Source of the DNA: Variovorax jilinensis
GTDB taxonomy: Bacteria; Pseudomonadota; Gammaproteobacteria; Burkholderiales; Burkholderiaceae_C
Direction of reading: 5' to 3'
Assembly: GCF_030316885.1 (NCBI RefSeq)
Contig: NZ_JASZYQ010000003.1
Coordinates: 620,001-684,000 of the forward strand
DNA length: 64,000 bases
Shown here: piece after piece, positions 52,679 through 61,850 of the stretch
How positions within the stretch are numbered: position 1 is the first letter of the stretch
How the letters are laid out: every line of letters begins with the position of its first letter
Translations under genes and position numbers: made by a program
The notes under the pieces: generated by a model
Database searches by the model: none
What the model was told of the DNA's origin: nothing
Seen by the model: the letters and a program-made list of their open reading frames with translations, nothing else

Positions 52679-53356
52679 CTACATCACGCCGAAGGTCGCC
52701 AGCGCCTCGCAGGCGCTCATGCCGCCGCGGATCGCGTCGGCCACCTTGTTCTCGGTGCGCACCTTGTCGAGCGCCTTGGCCACGGCCTCGGCCTCGACCG
52801 CGCGCGGGATCACGAGCACGCCCTCGCGGTCGCCGAACAGCAGGTCGCCGGGCGCGATGCGCACGCCGTCGATCTCGATCGTGCAGCGCCAGTCGATCAC
52901 CTGGCCGCGCACGCCCTGGTCCTGCGCGTAGGTGCCGCGGCAGAAGACGTCGAAGCCCAGGCGCTCGATCTCGTTGGCGTCGCGCACGTAGCCGTCGAGG
53001 ATGGCGCCGGCGGCCTTCAGGTGCTGTGCCCGGGTCGACATCAGGCCGCCCCATAAGGCGTAGCGCAGCGAGGCGCCGGTCGCGATGTAGATCTCGCCGG
53101 GCTTCAGGTCGTCGAGGGCCTCGAGCATCAGCCCGAAGGGCTTGCCCGACAGCGGCCCGGCCGAGCGCGTGCCGTCGTTGATGACGTCGGCCTCGAGCAC
53201 CGGCATGGCACGTCCGAGGATGCGCATCGACTTTTCGAGCGGCGCGATGCCGGCCGGCAGGAACTGCCGCTGGTAGCCCATGGTGTCGAGCACGTCGCCG
53301 ACGGCGGCGACGAAGAGTTCGTCGCGGATCTGCTGGAACAGGCTGGCATCGTTCAT
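52679..53356 (-). CDS. RraA-like protein, possible 4-hydroxy-4-methyl-2-oxoglutarate aldolase type
   Basis: A 225-residue RraA-fold protein. It contains the pattern G-x20-R-D-x2-E (the second G of WGGLM to RDANE), the divalent metal/substrate motif described for RraA-like proteins with HMG/CHA aldolase activity. True RraA (RNase E inhibitor) is shorter, about 160 residues. An aldolase or decarboxylase role is therefore more likely than RNase control, but no pathway partner genes are adjacent. It lies downstream of the phaCA terminator and converges with the EEP gene. Confidence 0.82.
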   Translation of the reverse strand: MNDASLFQQIRDELFVAAVGDVLDTMGYQRQFLPAGIAPLEKSMRILGRAMPVLEADVINDGTRSAGPLSGKPFGLMLEALDDLKPGEIYIATGASLRYALWGGLMSTRAQHLKAAGAILDGYVRDANEIERLGFDVFCRGTYAQDQGVRGQVIDWRCTIEIDGVRIAPGDLLFGDREGVLVIPRAVEAEAVAKALDKVRTENKVADAIRGGMSACEALATFGVM

Positions 53357-53382
53357 CTGGGAGCCCTCGGAGAACGGTGGAA

Positions 53383-53413
53383 CAAAAAAAAGCCGCACCT
53401 CACGGCACGGCTT
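53383..53413 (-). terminator. Intrinsic terminator downstream of phaA
   Basis: On the minus strand a 10-bp stem with two G-U pairs closes a GTGA tetraloop (GNRA type) and is followed by eight T residues. It starts 24 bp after the phaA stop and ends the phaC-phaA transcript before the RraA-like gene. Confidence 0.9.
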
Positions 53414-53436
53414 CGCTTCACGCTTCGCGTCGACGC

Positions 53437-54615
53437 TCAGCGTTCGATCGTCAGAGCCACGCCCATGCCGCCGCCGATGCACAGCGACGCGATGCCCTTC
53501 CTGGCATTCTGGCGCTGCATCTCGTGCAGCAGCGTGACCAGGATGCGGCAGCCCGACGCGCCGATCGGATGGCCGATGGCGATCGCGCCACCGTTCACGT
53601 TGACCTTGTTGACGTCCCAGCCCATCTCGCGGTTCACCGCGCAGGCCTGGGCCGCGAAGGCCTCGTTGATCTCGAGCAGGTCGAGGTCCTGCGGCTTCCA
53701 GCCGGCGCGCTGCAGCGCCTTCTGCGAGGCCGGAACCGGACCCATGCCCATGAAGGCCGGATCGAGTCCCGTGCTCGCATAGCTCGCGATGCGGCCGAGC
53801 GGCGTGAGGCCCAGCTCGGACGCCTTCTTGGCCGTCATGACCATCACGGCAGCGGCGCCGTCGTTGAGTCCCGAGGCATTGCCGGCCGTCACGCCGCCGG
53901 CCTTGTCGAAGGCGGGGCGCAGGCCTGCCAGGCCCTCGGCGCTGCTCTTGCGGTTGATGAACTCGTCCTTGTCGAAGACGATCGGATCGCCCTTCTTCTG
54001 CGGGATGTTGACCGCGACGATCTCGTCCTTGAACTTGCCCGCGTCCTGCGCGGCGGCGGCCTTGGTCTGGCTGCCCAGCGCGAGCTCGTCCTGCGCGGCG
54101 CGGCTGATGTCGTACTTCTTGGCCACGTTCTCGGCCGTGATGCCCATGTGGTACTGGTTGTAGACGTCCCAGAGGCCGTCGACGATCATCGTGTCGACCA
54201 GCTTCCAGTCGCCCATGCGCTGGCCGTTGCGCGAGTTCGGCAGCACGTGCGGCGCCAGGCTCATGCTTTCCTGGCCGCCCGCGATCACGATCTCGCTGTC
54301 GCCGGTGGCCACGGCCTGCGCGGCCAGCATCACCGCCTTGAGGCCCGAGCCGCACACCGCATTGATGGTGAGCGCCGGCGTTTCCTTCGCGAGGCCGCTC
54401 TTGAGCAGCGCCTGGCGCGCCGGGTTCTGGCCGCTGCCCGCCGTGAGCACCTGGCCCATGATCACTTCGCCGATCTGGTCGTTGCCGAGCTTGGCGCGCG
54501 CCAGCACTTCCTTGATGACGAGGGCGCCGAGCTCGGTCGCCGGAATGCCGGCGAGCGAGCCGCCGAACTTGCCCACCGCAGTGCGTGCGGCTGAAACGAT
54601 GACGATGTCTTCCAT
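53437..54615 (-). CDS. phaA: Acetyl-CoA C-acetyltransferase (beta-ketothiolase)
   Basis: A biosynthetic thiolase of 392 residues that condenses two acetyl-CoA to acetoacetyl-CoA. Catalytic residues are Cys in NAVCGSGLKA (near residue 88), His in GGAIAIGHPIGASG and Cys in LCIGGGMG. It lies 49 bp after phaC in the same direction and is followed by a strong terminator, so phaC-phaA is a two-gene unit. GGAGAGC precedes its ATG. Degradative use in acyl-CoA breakdown is also possible, but the phaC linkage favours PHB synthesis. Confidence 0.94.
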   Translation of the reverse strand: MEDIVIVSAARTAVGKFGGSLAGIPATELGALVIKEVLARAKLGNDQIGEVIMGQVLTAGSGQNPARQALLKSGLAKETPALTINAVCGSGLKAVMLAAQAVATGDSEIVIAGGQESMSLAPHVLPNSRNGQRMGDWKLVDTMIVDGLWDVYNQYHMGITAENVAKKYDISRAAQDELALGSQTKAAAAQDAGKFKDEIVAVNIPQKKGDPIVFDKDEFINRKSSAEGLAGLRPAFDKAGGVTAGNASGLNDGAAAVMVMTAKKASELGLTPLGRIASYASTGLDPAFMGMGPVPASQKALQRAGWKPQDLDLLEINEAFAAQACAVNREMGWDVNKVNVNGGAIAIGHPIGASGCRILVTLLHEMQRQNARKGIASLCIGGGMGVALTIER

Positions 54616-54664
54616 GGTGTGCTCTCCGGTACGTGGATTGAAAAGTTTGAAAGAGAAATGAAAC

Positions 54665-56395
54665 TCAGGCCTTGGCCTTGACGTAGCGGCCCGGCGCGGG
54701 CTCGCTCGCCTGGTAGGCGCTGCCCTTGCCGTAGGACTTGGGGGCAGGGATCTGCTTGCCCGCATGGGTCTTGAGCCAGTTCGACCAGTCGGTCCACCAG
54801 CTGCCGGGATGCTCGGTGGCGCCTGCCAGCCATTCGGGCTGGGTGCTGGGCAGCTTGCCGTCCTCGCGGATCCAGTGGCTGCGCTTCTTGTTGGCGGGAG
54901 GATTGATCACGCCCGCGATATGGCCCGAGGCGCCCATCACGAAACGCTTCTTGCCGCTCAGCAGTTGCGTCGAGCCGTAGGCGCCGCCGATCGGCACGAT
55001 GTGGTCCTCGCGCGAGCCGTAGATGTAGACCGGTGCATCGATCGCGCCGAGGTCGACCTTCTCGCCCGCCACCGTGAGCGCACCGGGCTGGGCCAGCTTG
55101 TTCTCGTGGTAGGTATTGCGCAGGTACCAGGTGTACATCGGACCCGGCAGGTTGGTGGCGTCGCTGTTCCAGTAGAGCAGGTCGAAGGGCGGCGGTGTCT
55201 CGCCCTTCAGGTAGTTGCCCACGACGTAGTTCCAGACCAGGTCGTTGGGGCGCAGGAAGCTGAAGGTGGAGGCCAGTTCGCCGCCCTGCAGGAGGCCGCC
55301 CTTGGCCATCTGCATCTCGCGGAACTGCACGAAGTTCTCGTCGATGAAGATGTCGAGCACGCCGGTGTCGGTGAAGCTCAGCAGCGTGGTGAGCAGCGTC
55401 ACCGACGCGGCCGGCTGTTCGCCGCGCGCGGCCAGCACGGCCAGTGCCGTGCTCAGGATCGTGCCGCCGACGCAGAAACCCAGGGTGTCGATCTTGCCGC
55501 CCTTCTTGTCCTGGCCCGAGATCTCCTGCACCACGTGGATCGCGCGGATCGCGGCGTCCTCGATGTACTGGTCCCAGGTGTAGTGCGCCATCGACTGGTC
55601 GGGGTTGCGCCAGCTCACGACGAACACGCGGTGCCCCTGCTCCACCGCATAGCGGATCAGCGAATTGGCGGGCTGCAGGTCGAGGATGTAGAACTTGTTG
55701 ATGCACGGCGGTATCAGCAGCAGCGGCCGCTCGTAGACCTTGGCCGTGAGCGGCTTGTATTCGAGCAGCTGGAACAGCTCGTTCTCGAACACCACCGCGC
55801 CTTCGGTGGTGCCGACGTTGCGGCCGACCTCGAAGGCACTCTCGTCGGTCATGCTGACGTGGCCCTGCTGCACGTCGTGCAACAGGTTCTGGATGCCCTT
55901 GGCGATGCTCTCGCCCTGCGTGTCGAGGGCCTTCTTCTGCGCCTCGGCATTGAAGGCCAGGTAGTTGCTGGGCGCCGAGGCGGCCATCCATTGCTCGACC
56001 GCGAAGCGCAGCCGCGAGCGGGTCTTCTCGTCGGCTTCGACGGCATCGGCCATTCCCATGAGCGTGCGCGCGTTCAGCAGGTAGATGGCGGCCGAGAAGG
56101 ACGAAACCGGATTGCTGCCCCAGGCATCGCCCGCGAAGCGCTTGTCGGCCAGGGCACGGGGGGCAAAGCCCTCGCGCCACAGGTCGGAGGCCTCGCTGAG
56201 GTATTGCTCCTGCAGACGCTGCAGCTTTTCGGGCGAGAGCGAGAAGCGCGGAAGCTGGCTTGCGGCACCGTGGGCATTGAACGGGCTTTGCGCGCCCAGC
56301 AACTGGAACGACTCGAGAGCCTTCTCCCAACCCTGCGTGAGCGCCTGCTGGAAGGGCGCAAAGGTGTCGGCGCCGGCGGCCTGGGTCTGTTTCAT
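54665..56395 (-). CDS. phaC: Class I poly(3-hydroxyalkanoate) synthase
   Basis: It polymerises (R)-3-hydroxyacyl-CoA into PHA granules. The ATG of MKQTQAAGAD, with CAGGAGACACC upstream, gives 576 residues, close to the 589 of Cupriavidus PhaC. The lipase-like box GFCVGGT holds the catalytic C308; the Asp and His of the triad lie in GSREDHIVP and GASGHIAGV. A class I N-terminal domain precedes the alpha/beta-hydrolase core. No phaE or phaR subunit genes are adjacent. Confidence 0.96.
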   Translation of the reverse strand: MKQTQAAGADTFAPFQQALTQGWEKALESFQLLGAQSPFNAHGAASQLPRFSLSPEKLQRLQEQYLSEASDLWREGFAPRALADKRFAGDAWGSNPVSSFSAAIYLLNARTLMGMADAVEADEKTRSRLRFAVEQWMAASAPSNYLAFNAEAQKKALDTQGESIAKGIQNLLHDVQQGHVSMTDESAFEVGRNVGTTEGAVVFENELFQLLEYKPLTAKVYERPLLLIPPCINKFYILDLQPANSLIRYAVEQGHRVFVVSWRNPDQSMAHYTWDQYIEDAAIRAIHVVQEISGQDKKGGKIDTLGFCVGGTILSTALAVLAARGEQPAASVTLLTTLLSFTDTGVLDIFIDENFVQFREMQMAKGGLLQGGELASTFSFLRPNDLVWNYVVGNYLKGETPPPFDLLYWNSDATNLPGPMYTWYLRNTYHENKLAQPGALTVAGEKVDLGAIDAPVYIYGSREDHIVPIGGAYGSTQLLSGKKRFVMGASGHIAGVINPPANKKRSHWIREDGKLPSTQPEWLAGATEHPGSWWTDWSNWLKTHAGKQIPAPKSYGKGSAYQASEPAPGRYVKAKA

Positions 56396-56498
56396 GGTGT
56401 CTCCTGCTGTCTCGTCGCATCGCAGCGGGTTTTGAGTATGCTGTATTCGATGCGGCCCCACCAGAGCGGCCCGCCATACCTGCCTGAAAACTTCATCC

Positions 56499-56795
56499 AT
56501 GCACCTCGTCGTGATCGCCTGGCTCTACGTCGCACTGATGGCGGCGATCGCCGAGGCGACTAACACCACCGGCACCGTGCTCGGCGCGGTTTTTACCTTC
56601 CTACTGTACGGCCTCGGGCCGGTGGCGCTGGTGGTCTACCTGCTGGCCACGCCGGCCCGCAGACGGTCCCTCAAGGCACGCGAGATGGCCGAGCGCGAGG
56701 CTGCCGTCCGAGCGGCAGCGGCCCGTTCAGGTGAGCCAGATGCAGGCGGCAAGGCGTCCGCTGACCCGGTCGCGCCGATGCGAGAAAAAGCGTAA
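56499..56795 (+). CDS. Small membrane protein, conserved hypothetical
   Basis: A 98-residue protein with two hydrophobic segments (about residues 3-20 and 27-48: VVIAWLYVALMAAIAEA and VLGAVFTFLLYGLGPVALVVYLL) and a charged, Ala-rich cytoplasmic tail. No function can be assigned. It is divergent from phaC (103 bp apart). Its last 23 codons overlap the 3' end of pgeF on the other strand; the tail there is low-complexity, so the overlap is tolerable. Confidence 0.72.
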   Translation: MHLVVIAWLYVALMAAIAEATNTTGTVLGAVFTFLLYGLGPVALVVYLLATPARRRSLKAREMAEREAAVRAAAARSGEPDAGGKASADPVAPMREKA

Positions 56796-57488
56796 CGGGT
56801 TGTGAACCGTGCACCACGGCTCGCTGCTGTCGTTGCCGTGGATGCTGGCCAGCCCTGCGCCCTGAAGCCGCCGGCGCGCAAGGCCCGCAAGATCTGCCAG
56901 CCATTTGCCTTCGTTGCCCGCAGGCCTGAAGAAGCGCGCGTCCTGCGATTCCGCATCGACGAACACTGCCCGCACCTCGTCGCCGACCTCGAAGGCGTCG
57001 GGGCCGATGCAGGGCCCGAGCCAGGCCAGCAGCCCGGGCGCGCCGCCTTCCCCTTCGAAGCTCGCCACCGTGCGTTCGAGCACACCGGCCGCCAGCCCGC
57101 GCCAGCCCGCGTGGGCCGCGGCCACGCGCCTGCCGTGCGCGTCGGCAAACAGCACCGGCAGGCAATCGGCGACCATGATGGTGCAGGCCAGGCCGCGCGC
57201 GGTTGTGCTGCAGGCATCGGCCCGCGTGCCGTCGGCGCTGGCGCCGTCGAGCGCCACGCACTCGGTGCCGTGCACCTGTTCGAGGAACACCGGCCGGGCG
57301 TCGCCGAGCCGCCCGCGCAGGCGATCGCGGTTGGCCTGCACGGCCAGCGGATCGTCGCCCACGTGGCCGCCCAGGTTGAGCGACGCGAAGCTGCCTGCAG
57401 ACACGCCGCCCTCCCGCGTCGTGCACAGTGCATGCACGCCGGGCGGCGCCGGCCAGTCGGGCAGCAGCAGCGAGGGATCGCCGTTCAC
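56727..57488 (-). CDS. pgeF: Peptidoglycan editing factor/purine nucleoside phosphorylase (YfiH/PgeF family)
   Basis: A 253-residue member of the YfiH family, formerly called laccase-like. E. coli YfiH removes UDP-MurNAc-L-Ser errors from peptidoglycan precursors, and other members act as purine nucleoside phosphorylases. Zinc ligands are visible as His in EQVHGTEC, Cys in VADCLPVL and His in AAAHAGWRG; the C-terminus FFSHRRD matches the family. The GTG start overlaps the maiA stop (GTGA). Its 3' end overlaps the facing small membrane gene by 69 bp. Confidence 0.9.
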   Translation of the reverse strand: MNGDPSLLLPDWPAPPGVHALCTTREGGVSAGSFASLNLGGHVGDDPLAVQANRDRLRGRLGDARPVFLEQVHGTECVALDGASADGTRADACSTTARGLACTIMVADCLPVLFADAHGRRVAAAHAGWRGLAAGVLERTVASFEGEGGAPGLLAWLGPCIGPDAFEVGDEVRAVFVDAESQDARFFRPAGNEGKWLADLAGLARRRLQGAGLASIHGNDSSEPWCTVHNPLRFFSHRRDRVSGRLAACIWLT

Positions 57489-58123
57489 GCTTCGGCGTCG
57501 GGGCAGCGTGCCGGCTGGGCGCGCTGGAAGGCGTCGAGCTGCATGCAGGCCTCGAAGGCGCCCATGGTGCGTGGCAACCCGCTGAAATCGCAATCGAAGC
57601 GCTGGCCGTTGAAGACCTGCGGCACCAGGCAGCAATCGGCCAGCGTCGGCGTGTTGCCGTAGCAGTAGGTGCCGACCGGATGCTGGGCCAGCTGCCGCTC
57701 GAAGGACAGCATGCCCTCGCGCACCCAGTGGCGGTACCAGGCGTTCTTGGCCTCGTCGTCGAGCTTGAGCTCACGCACCAGGTACTTGAGCACGCGCAGG
57801 TTGTTCAGCGGATGGATCTCGCAAGCGATCGATTCGGCCAGCGCGCGGACGTGGGCGCGACCGACCGGGTCGTGCGGCAGCAGCGGCGGCTCGGGCTGGA
57901 TCTCGTCGAGGTATTCCATGATCGCGAGCGACTGCGTGAAGCGCTCGCCATCGTCCTCGAGCAGGGGCACCAGCTGGTCGGGAGAGATCGCCGCGAACGG
58001 GCCGGTCTTGTGGTCCCCGCGGGCGATGTGCACCGGGATGTAGTCGTAGTCCAGGCCCTTGAGGTTGAGCGCGATGCGAACACGGAAGGAGGCCGACGAG
58101 CGGAAGTAGTTGTGCAGCTTCAT
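57485..58123 (-). CDS. maiA: Zeta-class glutathione transferase (maleylacetoacetate/maleylpyruvate isomerase)
   Basis: A 212-residue GST. The N-terminal FRSSASFRVRIALNLKGL carries the SSxS-R glutathione site of zeta-class enzymes, and CEIHPLNNLRVLKYL is the family signature in the C-terminal domain. It isomerises maleylacetoacetate or maleylpyruvate in tyrosine or gentisate breakdown. The divergent gene encodes an FAH-family hydrolase, the next step of the same pathway type, so the pair may work together although no ring-cleaving dioxygenase is present here. Confidence 0.9.
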   Translation of the reverse strand: MKLHNYFRSSASFRVRIALNLKGLDYDYIPVHIARGDHKTGPFAAISPDQLVPLLEDDGERFTQSLAIMEYLDEIQPEPPLLPHDPVGRAHVRALAESIACEIHPLNNLRVLKYLVRELKLDDEAKNAWYRHWVREGMLSFERQLAQHPVGTYCYGNTPTLADCCLVPQVFNGQRFDCDFSGLPRTMGAFEACMQLDAFQRAQPARCPDAEA

Positions 58124-58225
58124 GATCCGGCGAGCATAGCGGCCACGCCTGCCGAGGGCCACCGAGGGCAACCCTGCCGTGCCTCTGGCACACTGCCGTT
58201 TTCGCAGCAAAGGAAACCTTTCGCC

Positions 58226-58927
58226 ATGGCCTCCGAGTTCGTTTTTGCCCCCCACCCGGTCGTGTCCGTCCCGGTCGTCGGCCAGACCGCACGCTTTCCC
58301 GTGCACCGCATCTATTGCGTCGGCCGCAACTACGAGGAACACGCGAAGGAAATGGGCTTCACCGGCCGCGAGCCGCCCTTCTTCTTCATGAAACCCGCCG
58401 ACGCGGTCGTGGTGGTCGAAGCCGGCAGCACCGGCCGCATGGCCTACCCGACGCTGACGAAGAACCTGCACCACGAGATCGAACTGGTGGCGGCGATCGG
58501 CACCGGCGGCCGCAACATCGCTGCCGCCGACGCCCACAAGCACATCTACGGCTATGCAGTCGGGCTCGACATGACGCGCCGCGACCTGCAGAACGACATG
58601 AAGAAACAGGGCCGTCCCTGGGACATCGGCAAGAGCTTCGAACAGAGCGCCCCGATCGGCCCGATCGTGCCCGTGGAACAGGCCGGCGACGTCGAGCAGG
58701 CCGAGATCTCGCTGCAGGTGGGCGGCACCGACCGCCAGCGCAGCAACGTCTCCAAGCTGATCTGGAACATCGCCGAGACCATCGAGCACCTGTCGGCCGC
58801 CTGGGAACTGCAGCCCGGCGACCTGATCTTCACGGGCACGCCCGAAGGCGTCGCCGCCGTGGTGGCGGGCGACACGCTGGTCGGCGAGATCGCCGGACTG
58901 CCGAGCCTGACGGTCAGGATCGACTGA
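58226..58927 (+). CDS. Fumarylacetoacetate hydrolase family protein (fumarylpyruvate hydrolase-like)
   Basis: A 233-residue FAH-fold C-C hydrolase. Metal-binding acidic residues are in HHEIELVAAIG and GLDMTRRDLQ, with KSFEQSAPIGPI and TGTPEGVAAVV at the expected places. Its small size and divergent pairing with maiA resemble the NagK/NagL pair of gentisate breakdown, so fumarylpyruvate is a reasonable substrate, but fumarylacetoacetate or others are possible. AAAGGA precedes the ATG at a rather long distance. Confidence 0.87.
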   Translation: MASEFVFAPHPVVSVPVVGQTARFPVHRIYCVGRNYEEHAKEMGFTGREPPFFFMKPADAVVVVEAGSTGRMAYPTLTKNLHHEIELVAAIGTGGRNIAAADAHKHIYGYAVGLDMTRRDLQNDMKKQGRPWDIGKSFEQSAPIGPIVPVEQAGDVEQAEISLQVGGTDRQRSNVSKLIWNIAETIEHLSAAWELQPGDLIFTGTPEGVAAVVAGDTLVGEIAGLPSLTVRID

Positions 58928-58955
58928 GCCGGCGGCCCGAAGCGCGTACCCGACG

Positions 58956-59507
58956 ATGATCCTTCGCGTCCCCATCAAGCATTGCAAGAACTGCGGCACC
59001 GCGGTCGTCTACCGGCTGCCGGACGACGGCGACACCAAGGAGCGCGCGGTCTGCCCGGCCTGCAACACCGTCCACTACGAGAACCCGCTCAACGTGGTGG
59101 GCACCATCCCGGTCCTGGCCGACCGCGTGCTGCTGTGCAAGCGCAACATCGAGCCGCGCTGGGGCAAGTGGACCCTGCCGGCCGGCTTCATGGAGCTCGG
59201 CGAATCGACCTCCGAGGGCGCCGCGCGCGAGACCGACGAGGAAGCCGGCGCCGAATACGAGATGGAAGGCCTGTTCGCCGTCATGAGCGTGGTGCGGGTC
59301 GGCCAGGTGCACCTGTTCTACCGCGCGCGGCTGCTCAGCGAGCGCTTCGATCCGGGCCACGAGACGATCGAGGCGCGGCTGTTCACCGAGGACGAGATCC
59401 CTTGGGAAGAGATCGCCTTCCGCACGGTGCGCGAGGCACTCACCCGCTACTTCGAAGACCGGCGGCGCGGCAGCTTCGACCGCGTGCACACGCTGGATAT
59501 CACGTGA
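58956..59507 (+). CDS. Nudix hydrolase with N-terminal zinc ribbon
   Basis: A 183-residue protein. Two CxxC pairs (CKNCG, CPACN) form a zinc ribbon in the first 40 residues, followed by a Nudix domain with an intact box (GFMELGES...REtDEEAG pattern: G-x5-E-x7-RE-x2-EE-x-G). The zinc ribbon plus Nudix layout resembles NudC-like and ADP-ribose-type enzymes; the substrate is not determinable. It is 28 bp after the FAH-family gene and its stop is 5 bp before creA. Confidence 0.9.
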   Translation: MILRVPIKHCKNCGTAVVYRLPDDGDTKERAVCPACNTVHYENPLNVVGTIPVLADRVLLCKRNIEPRWGKWTLPAGFMELGESTSEGAARETDEEAGAEYEMEGLFAVMSVVRVGQVHLFYRARLLSERFDPGHETIEARLFTEDEIPWEEIAFRTVREALTRYFEDRRRGSFDRVHTLDIT

Positions 59508-59512
59508 GGCGC

Positions 59513-59980
59513 ATGCGCATCGCGGCCCTGCTGCTCGGCCTCGGCACGGCAGTCGTCCTTGCGCAGGCCGAGCAGGTCGGCGAGGTCGACACCGCCTTCA
59601 AGCTCATCGGCCCCGACCACAAGATCGTGGTGGAAGCCTACGACGACCCCAAGGTGCAGGGCGTGACCTGCTATGTCTCGCGCGCCAAGACCGGTGGTGT
59701 CTCGGGCGCGCTCGGCCTGGCCGAGGACAAGTCCGAGGCTTCGATCGCCTGCCGCCAGGTCGGCCCCGTGAGCGTCACCCAGCCTCTGCCGGCGCGCGAG
59801 GAGGTCTACAGCGAACGGCTGTCGCTGCTCTTCAAGCGGCTGCGCGTGGTGCGCATGGTCGACCCGAAGCGCAACACGCTGGTATACCTGACCTACTCCG
59901 ACCTGCTGGTGGACGGCTCGCCGAAGAACAGCATCACGGCCGTGCCGATCGACCGCGCAACGCCGATTCCCCGCAAGTAG
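59513..59980 (+). CDS. creA: CreA-family periplasmic protein
   Basis: A 155-residue exported protein with a signal peptide ([19 protein letters not shown]) and the CreA core: [23 protein letters not shown], a conserved cysteine pair ([14 protein letters not shown]) and the [18 protein letters not shown] end. Function is unknown across bacteria. The ATG is chosen for the GAGG just upstream; a GTG 9 bp earlier overlaps the Nudix stop and is possible. Confidence 0.9.
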   Translation: MRIAALLLGLGTAVVLAQAEQVGEVDTAFKLIGPDHKIVVEAYDDPKVQGVTCYVSRAKTGGVSGALGLAEDKSEASIACRQVGPVSVTQPLPAREEVYSERLSLLFKRLRVVRMVDPKRNTLVYLTYSDLLVDGSPKNSITAVPIDRATPIPRK

Positions 59981-59994
59981 CGCGCGCCCTCCGC

Positions 59995-61791
59995 ATGAGC
60001 AGCAGCGACAGCAAGAGCAGCGACCCGGGCAACGCGATCCGCACGCTCTACAGCGCGCTGTGGCGCTACGCCGAAGGCGCGCGGCCGCAGTTCATCGCCG
60101 CCACGATCCTGCTGACCGGCTCGCAGTTGCTGCGGCTATTGATGCCCTGGCTCGCGGCGCAGGCGATCAACGCGCTGCAGACCGGCGACTTCGCGGTCTC
60201 GGGCCGCTGGATCGGGGCGCTCGCGGGCGTCTACATCGCTTCCTGGCTGGTGCACGGTCCGGGACGCATCCTCGAGCGCAACGTCGGCCTGCAGGTCCGC
60301 GAGCGCCTGGCCGACACGCTCTATGCGCGCGTCGCCGCGGCGCCGCTGGCCTGGCACGACAGCCATCACTCGGGCGAACTGCAGCATCGCGTTCACCAGG
60401 CGAGCAAGGCGCTGTCGGACTTCGCGCAGAACCAGTTCGTCTACCTCACGAACATCGTCAACTTCATCGGACCGCTGGTTGCGCTCACGCTGCTTTCGCG
60501 CGCCAGCGGCGCGATCGCGATCACCGGCTACATCGTGATCGCGCTCATGGTGCTGCGCTTCGACCGCGCGCTGATGCGGCTCGCGCGGGTCGAGAACGAC
60601 GCCGACCGCCGCTACGTGGCGGCCCTGCTCGACTTCATCGGCAATGCCTCCACCGTGATCGGACTGCGGCTCTCGGCCGCCTCGCGCAAGCTGCTCGGCA
60701 AGCGCATGGCCGCGATCTCGCTGCCGCTCAAGCGCACCGTGGTGCTGAACGAGGGCAAGTGGTTCGCGGTCGACATCATGGGCCTGGGCCTCACCTGGGG
60801 CCTGGTGGTGGTCTACGTGTGGCAGTCGCGCACGCCCGGGCAGGCGGTGCTGCTGGGCGGCGTCTTCATGATCTACCAGTACGCGCAGCAGGCGGCCAGC
60901 GTGGTGTCCTCGATGGCAGCGAACTTCCAGTTCTTCGCCCGCATGCACACCGACTACGGCAGTGCGGCGCCCATATGGGAAGCTCCTGCGCGCGCGTCCG
61001 ATCTGGTCCAGGAAGCGGTCGACCGCGATGCAAGCTGGCAGAGCCTGCGCATCGAAGGGCTTTCGTGGCACTACGATCCGCGCGCCGCGGTGCCGGGCGC
61101 CGAGACCGCCCGAAGCGGCCTTCACGACGTGGCGCTCACGCTGGTCCGCGGCCAGCGGGTCGCCCTCGTGGGCCCGAGCGGCGGTGGCAAGAGCACGCTG
61201 CTGCGGGTGCTGGCAGGCCTCTACGCACCGCGCGAAGGCACGCTCGCCATCGATGGCGAGCCGCAGCATTGGAAGCGCCTGCGCAATCTCGCCACGCTCA
61301 TCCCGCAGGAAACCGAAGTGTTCGAGGCCAGCGTGCGCGAGAACCTCGGCTTCGGGCAGCCCGCGGAAGACGCCGACCTGATCGCCGCGATGCACACCAG
61401 CACCTTCGACGAGGTGCTGCGCGCAACCCATGGCGACCTCGACACGCCGCTGTCCGAGCGCGGCTTCAACCTGTCGGGCGGACAGCGCCAGCGGCTTTGC
61501 CTCGCGCGCGGCGTGCTGGCGGCCCGCGGCAGTTCGCTGCTGCTGCTCGACGAGCCGACCAGTGCGCTCGACGCGGCAACCGAGGCGCGCGTCCTCGAAC
61601 GCATCGCGGCCGCGTACCCGGAGGCCTGCATCATCGCGTCGATCCACCGGCTGAGCCTGCTGGAGCGCTTCGAGACGGTGGTGCTGATGGAATCCGGCAG
61701 GGTCGTCGACGCCGGGCCGCGCGATGCGGTGCTCGCGCGCCAGCCCCTGCTGCAACGGATGGTCGCACCTGTGGCGCCGCCAGCGTGCTAA
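59995..61791 (+). CDS. ABC exporter-type transporter (fused membrane and ATPase domains)
   Basis: A 598-residue half-transporter. A six-helix membrane domain fills about residues 20-320 and an ATPase domain 350-590, with Walker A GPSGGGKS, signature LSGGQRQR, Walker B LLLLDEP, D-loop SALDAAT and H-loop His in ASIHR. It would function as a homodimer exporter (MsbA/multidrug type). The substrate is unknown. It lies 14 bp after creA, and 59 bp before an NlpD-like lipoprotein gene. Confidence 0.9.
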   Translation: MSSSDSKSSDPGNAIRTLYSALWRYAEGARPQFIAATILLTGSQLLRLLMPWLAAQAINALQTGDFAVSGRWIGALAGVYIASWLVHGPGRILERNVGLQVRERLADTLYARVAAAPLAWHDSHHSGELQHRVHQASKALSDFAQNQFVYLTNIVNFIGPLVALTLLSRASGAIAITGYIVIALMVLRFDRALMRLARVENDADRRYVAALLDFIGNASTVIGLRLSAASRKLLGKRMAAISLPLKRTVVLNEGKWFAVDIMGLGLTWGLVVVYVWQSRTPGQAVLLGGVFMIYQYAQQAASVVSSMAANFQFFARMHTDYGSAAPIWEAPARASDLVQEAVDRDASWQSLRIEGLSWHYDPRAAVPGAETARSGLHDVALTLVRGQRVALVGPSGGGKSTLLRVLAGLYAPREGTLAIDGEPQHWKRLRNLATLIPQETEVFEASVRENLGFGQPAEDADLIAAMHTSTFDEVLRATHGDLDTPLSERGFNLSGGQRQRLCLARGVLAARGSSLLLLDEPTSALDAATEARVLERIAAAYPEACIIASIHRLSLLERFETVVLMESGRVVDAGPRDAVLARQPLLQRMVAPVAPPAC

Positions 61792-61850
61792 AACCGCGGT
61801 CCGGTCCCGCACCGGGGAACCCTTCGCAGCGACAACGTTCCAAAAAAGCC

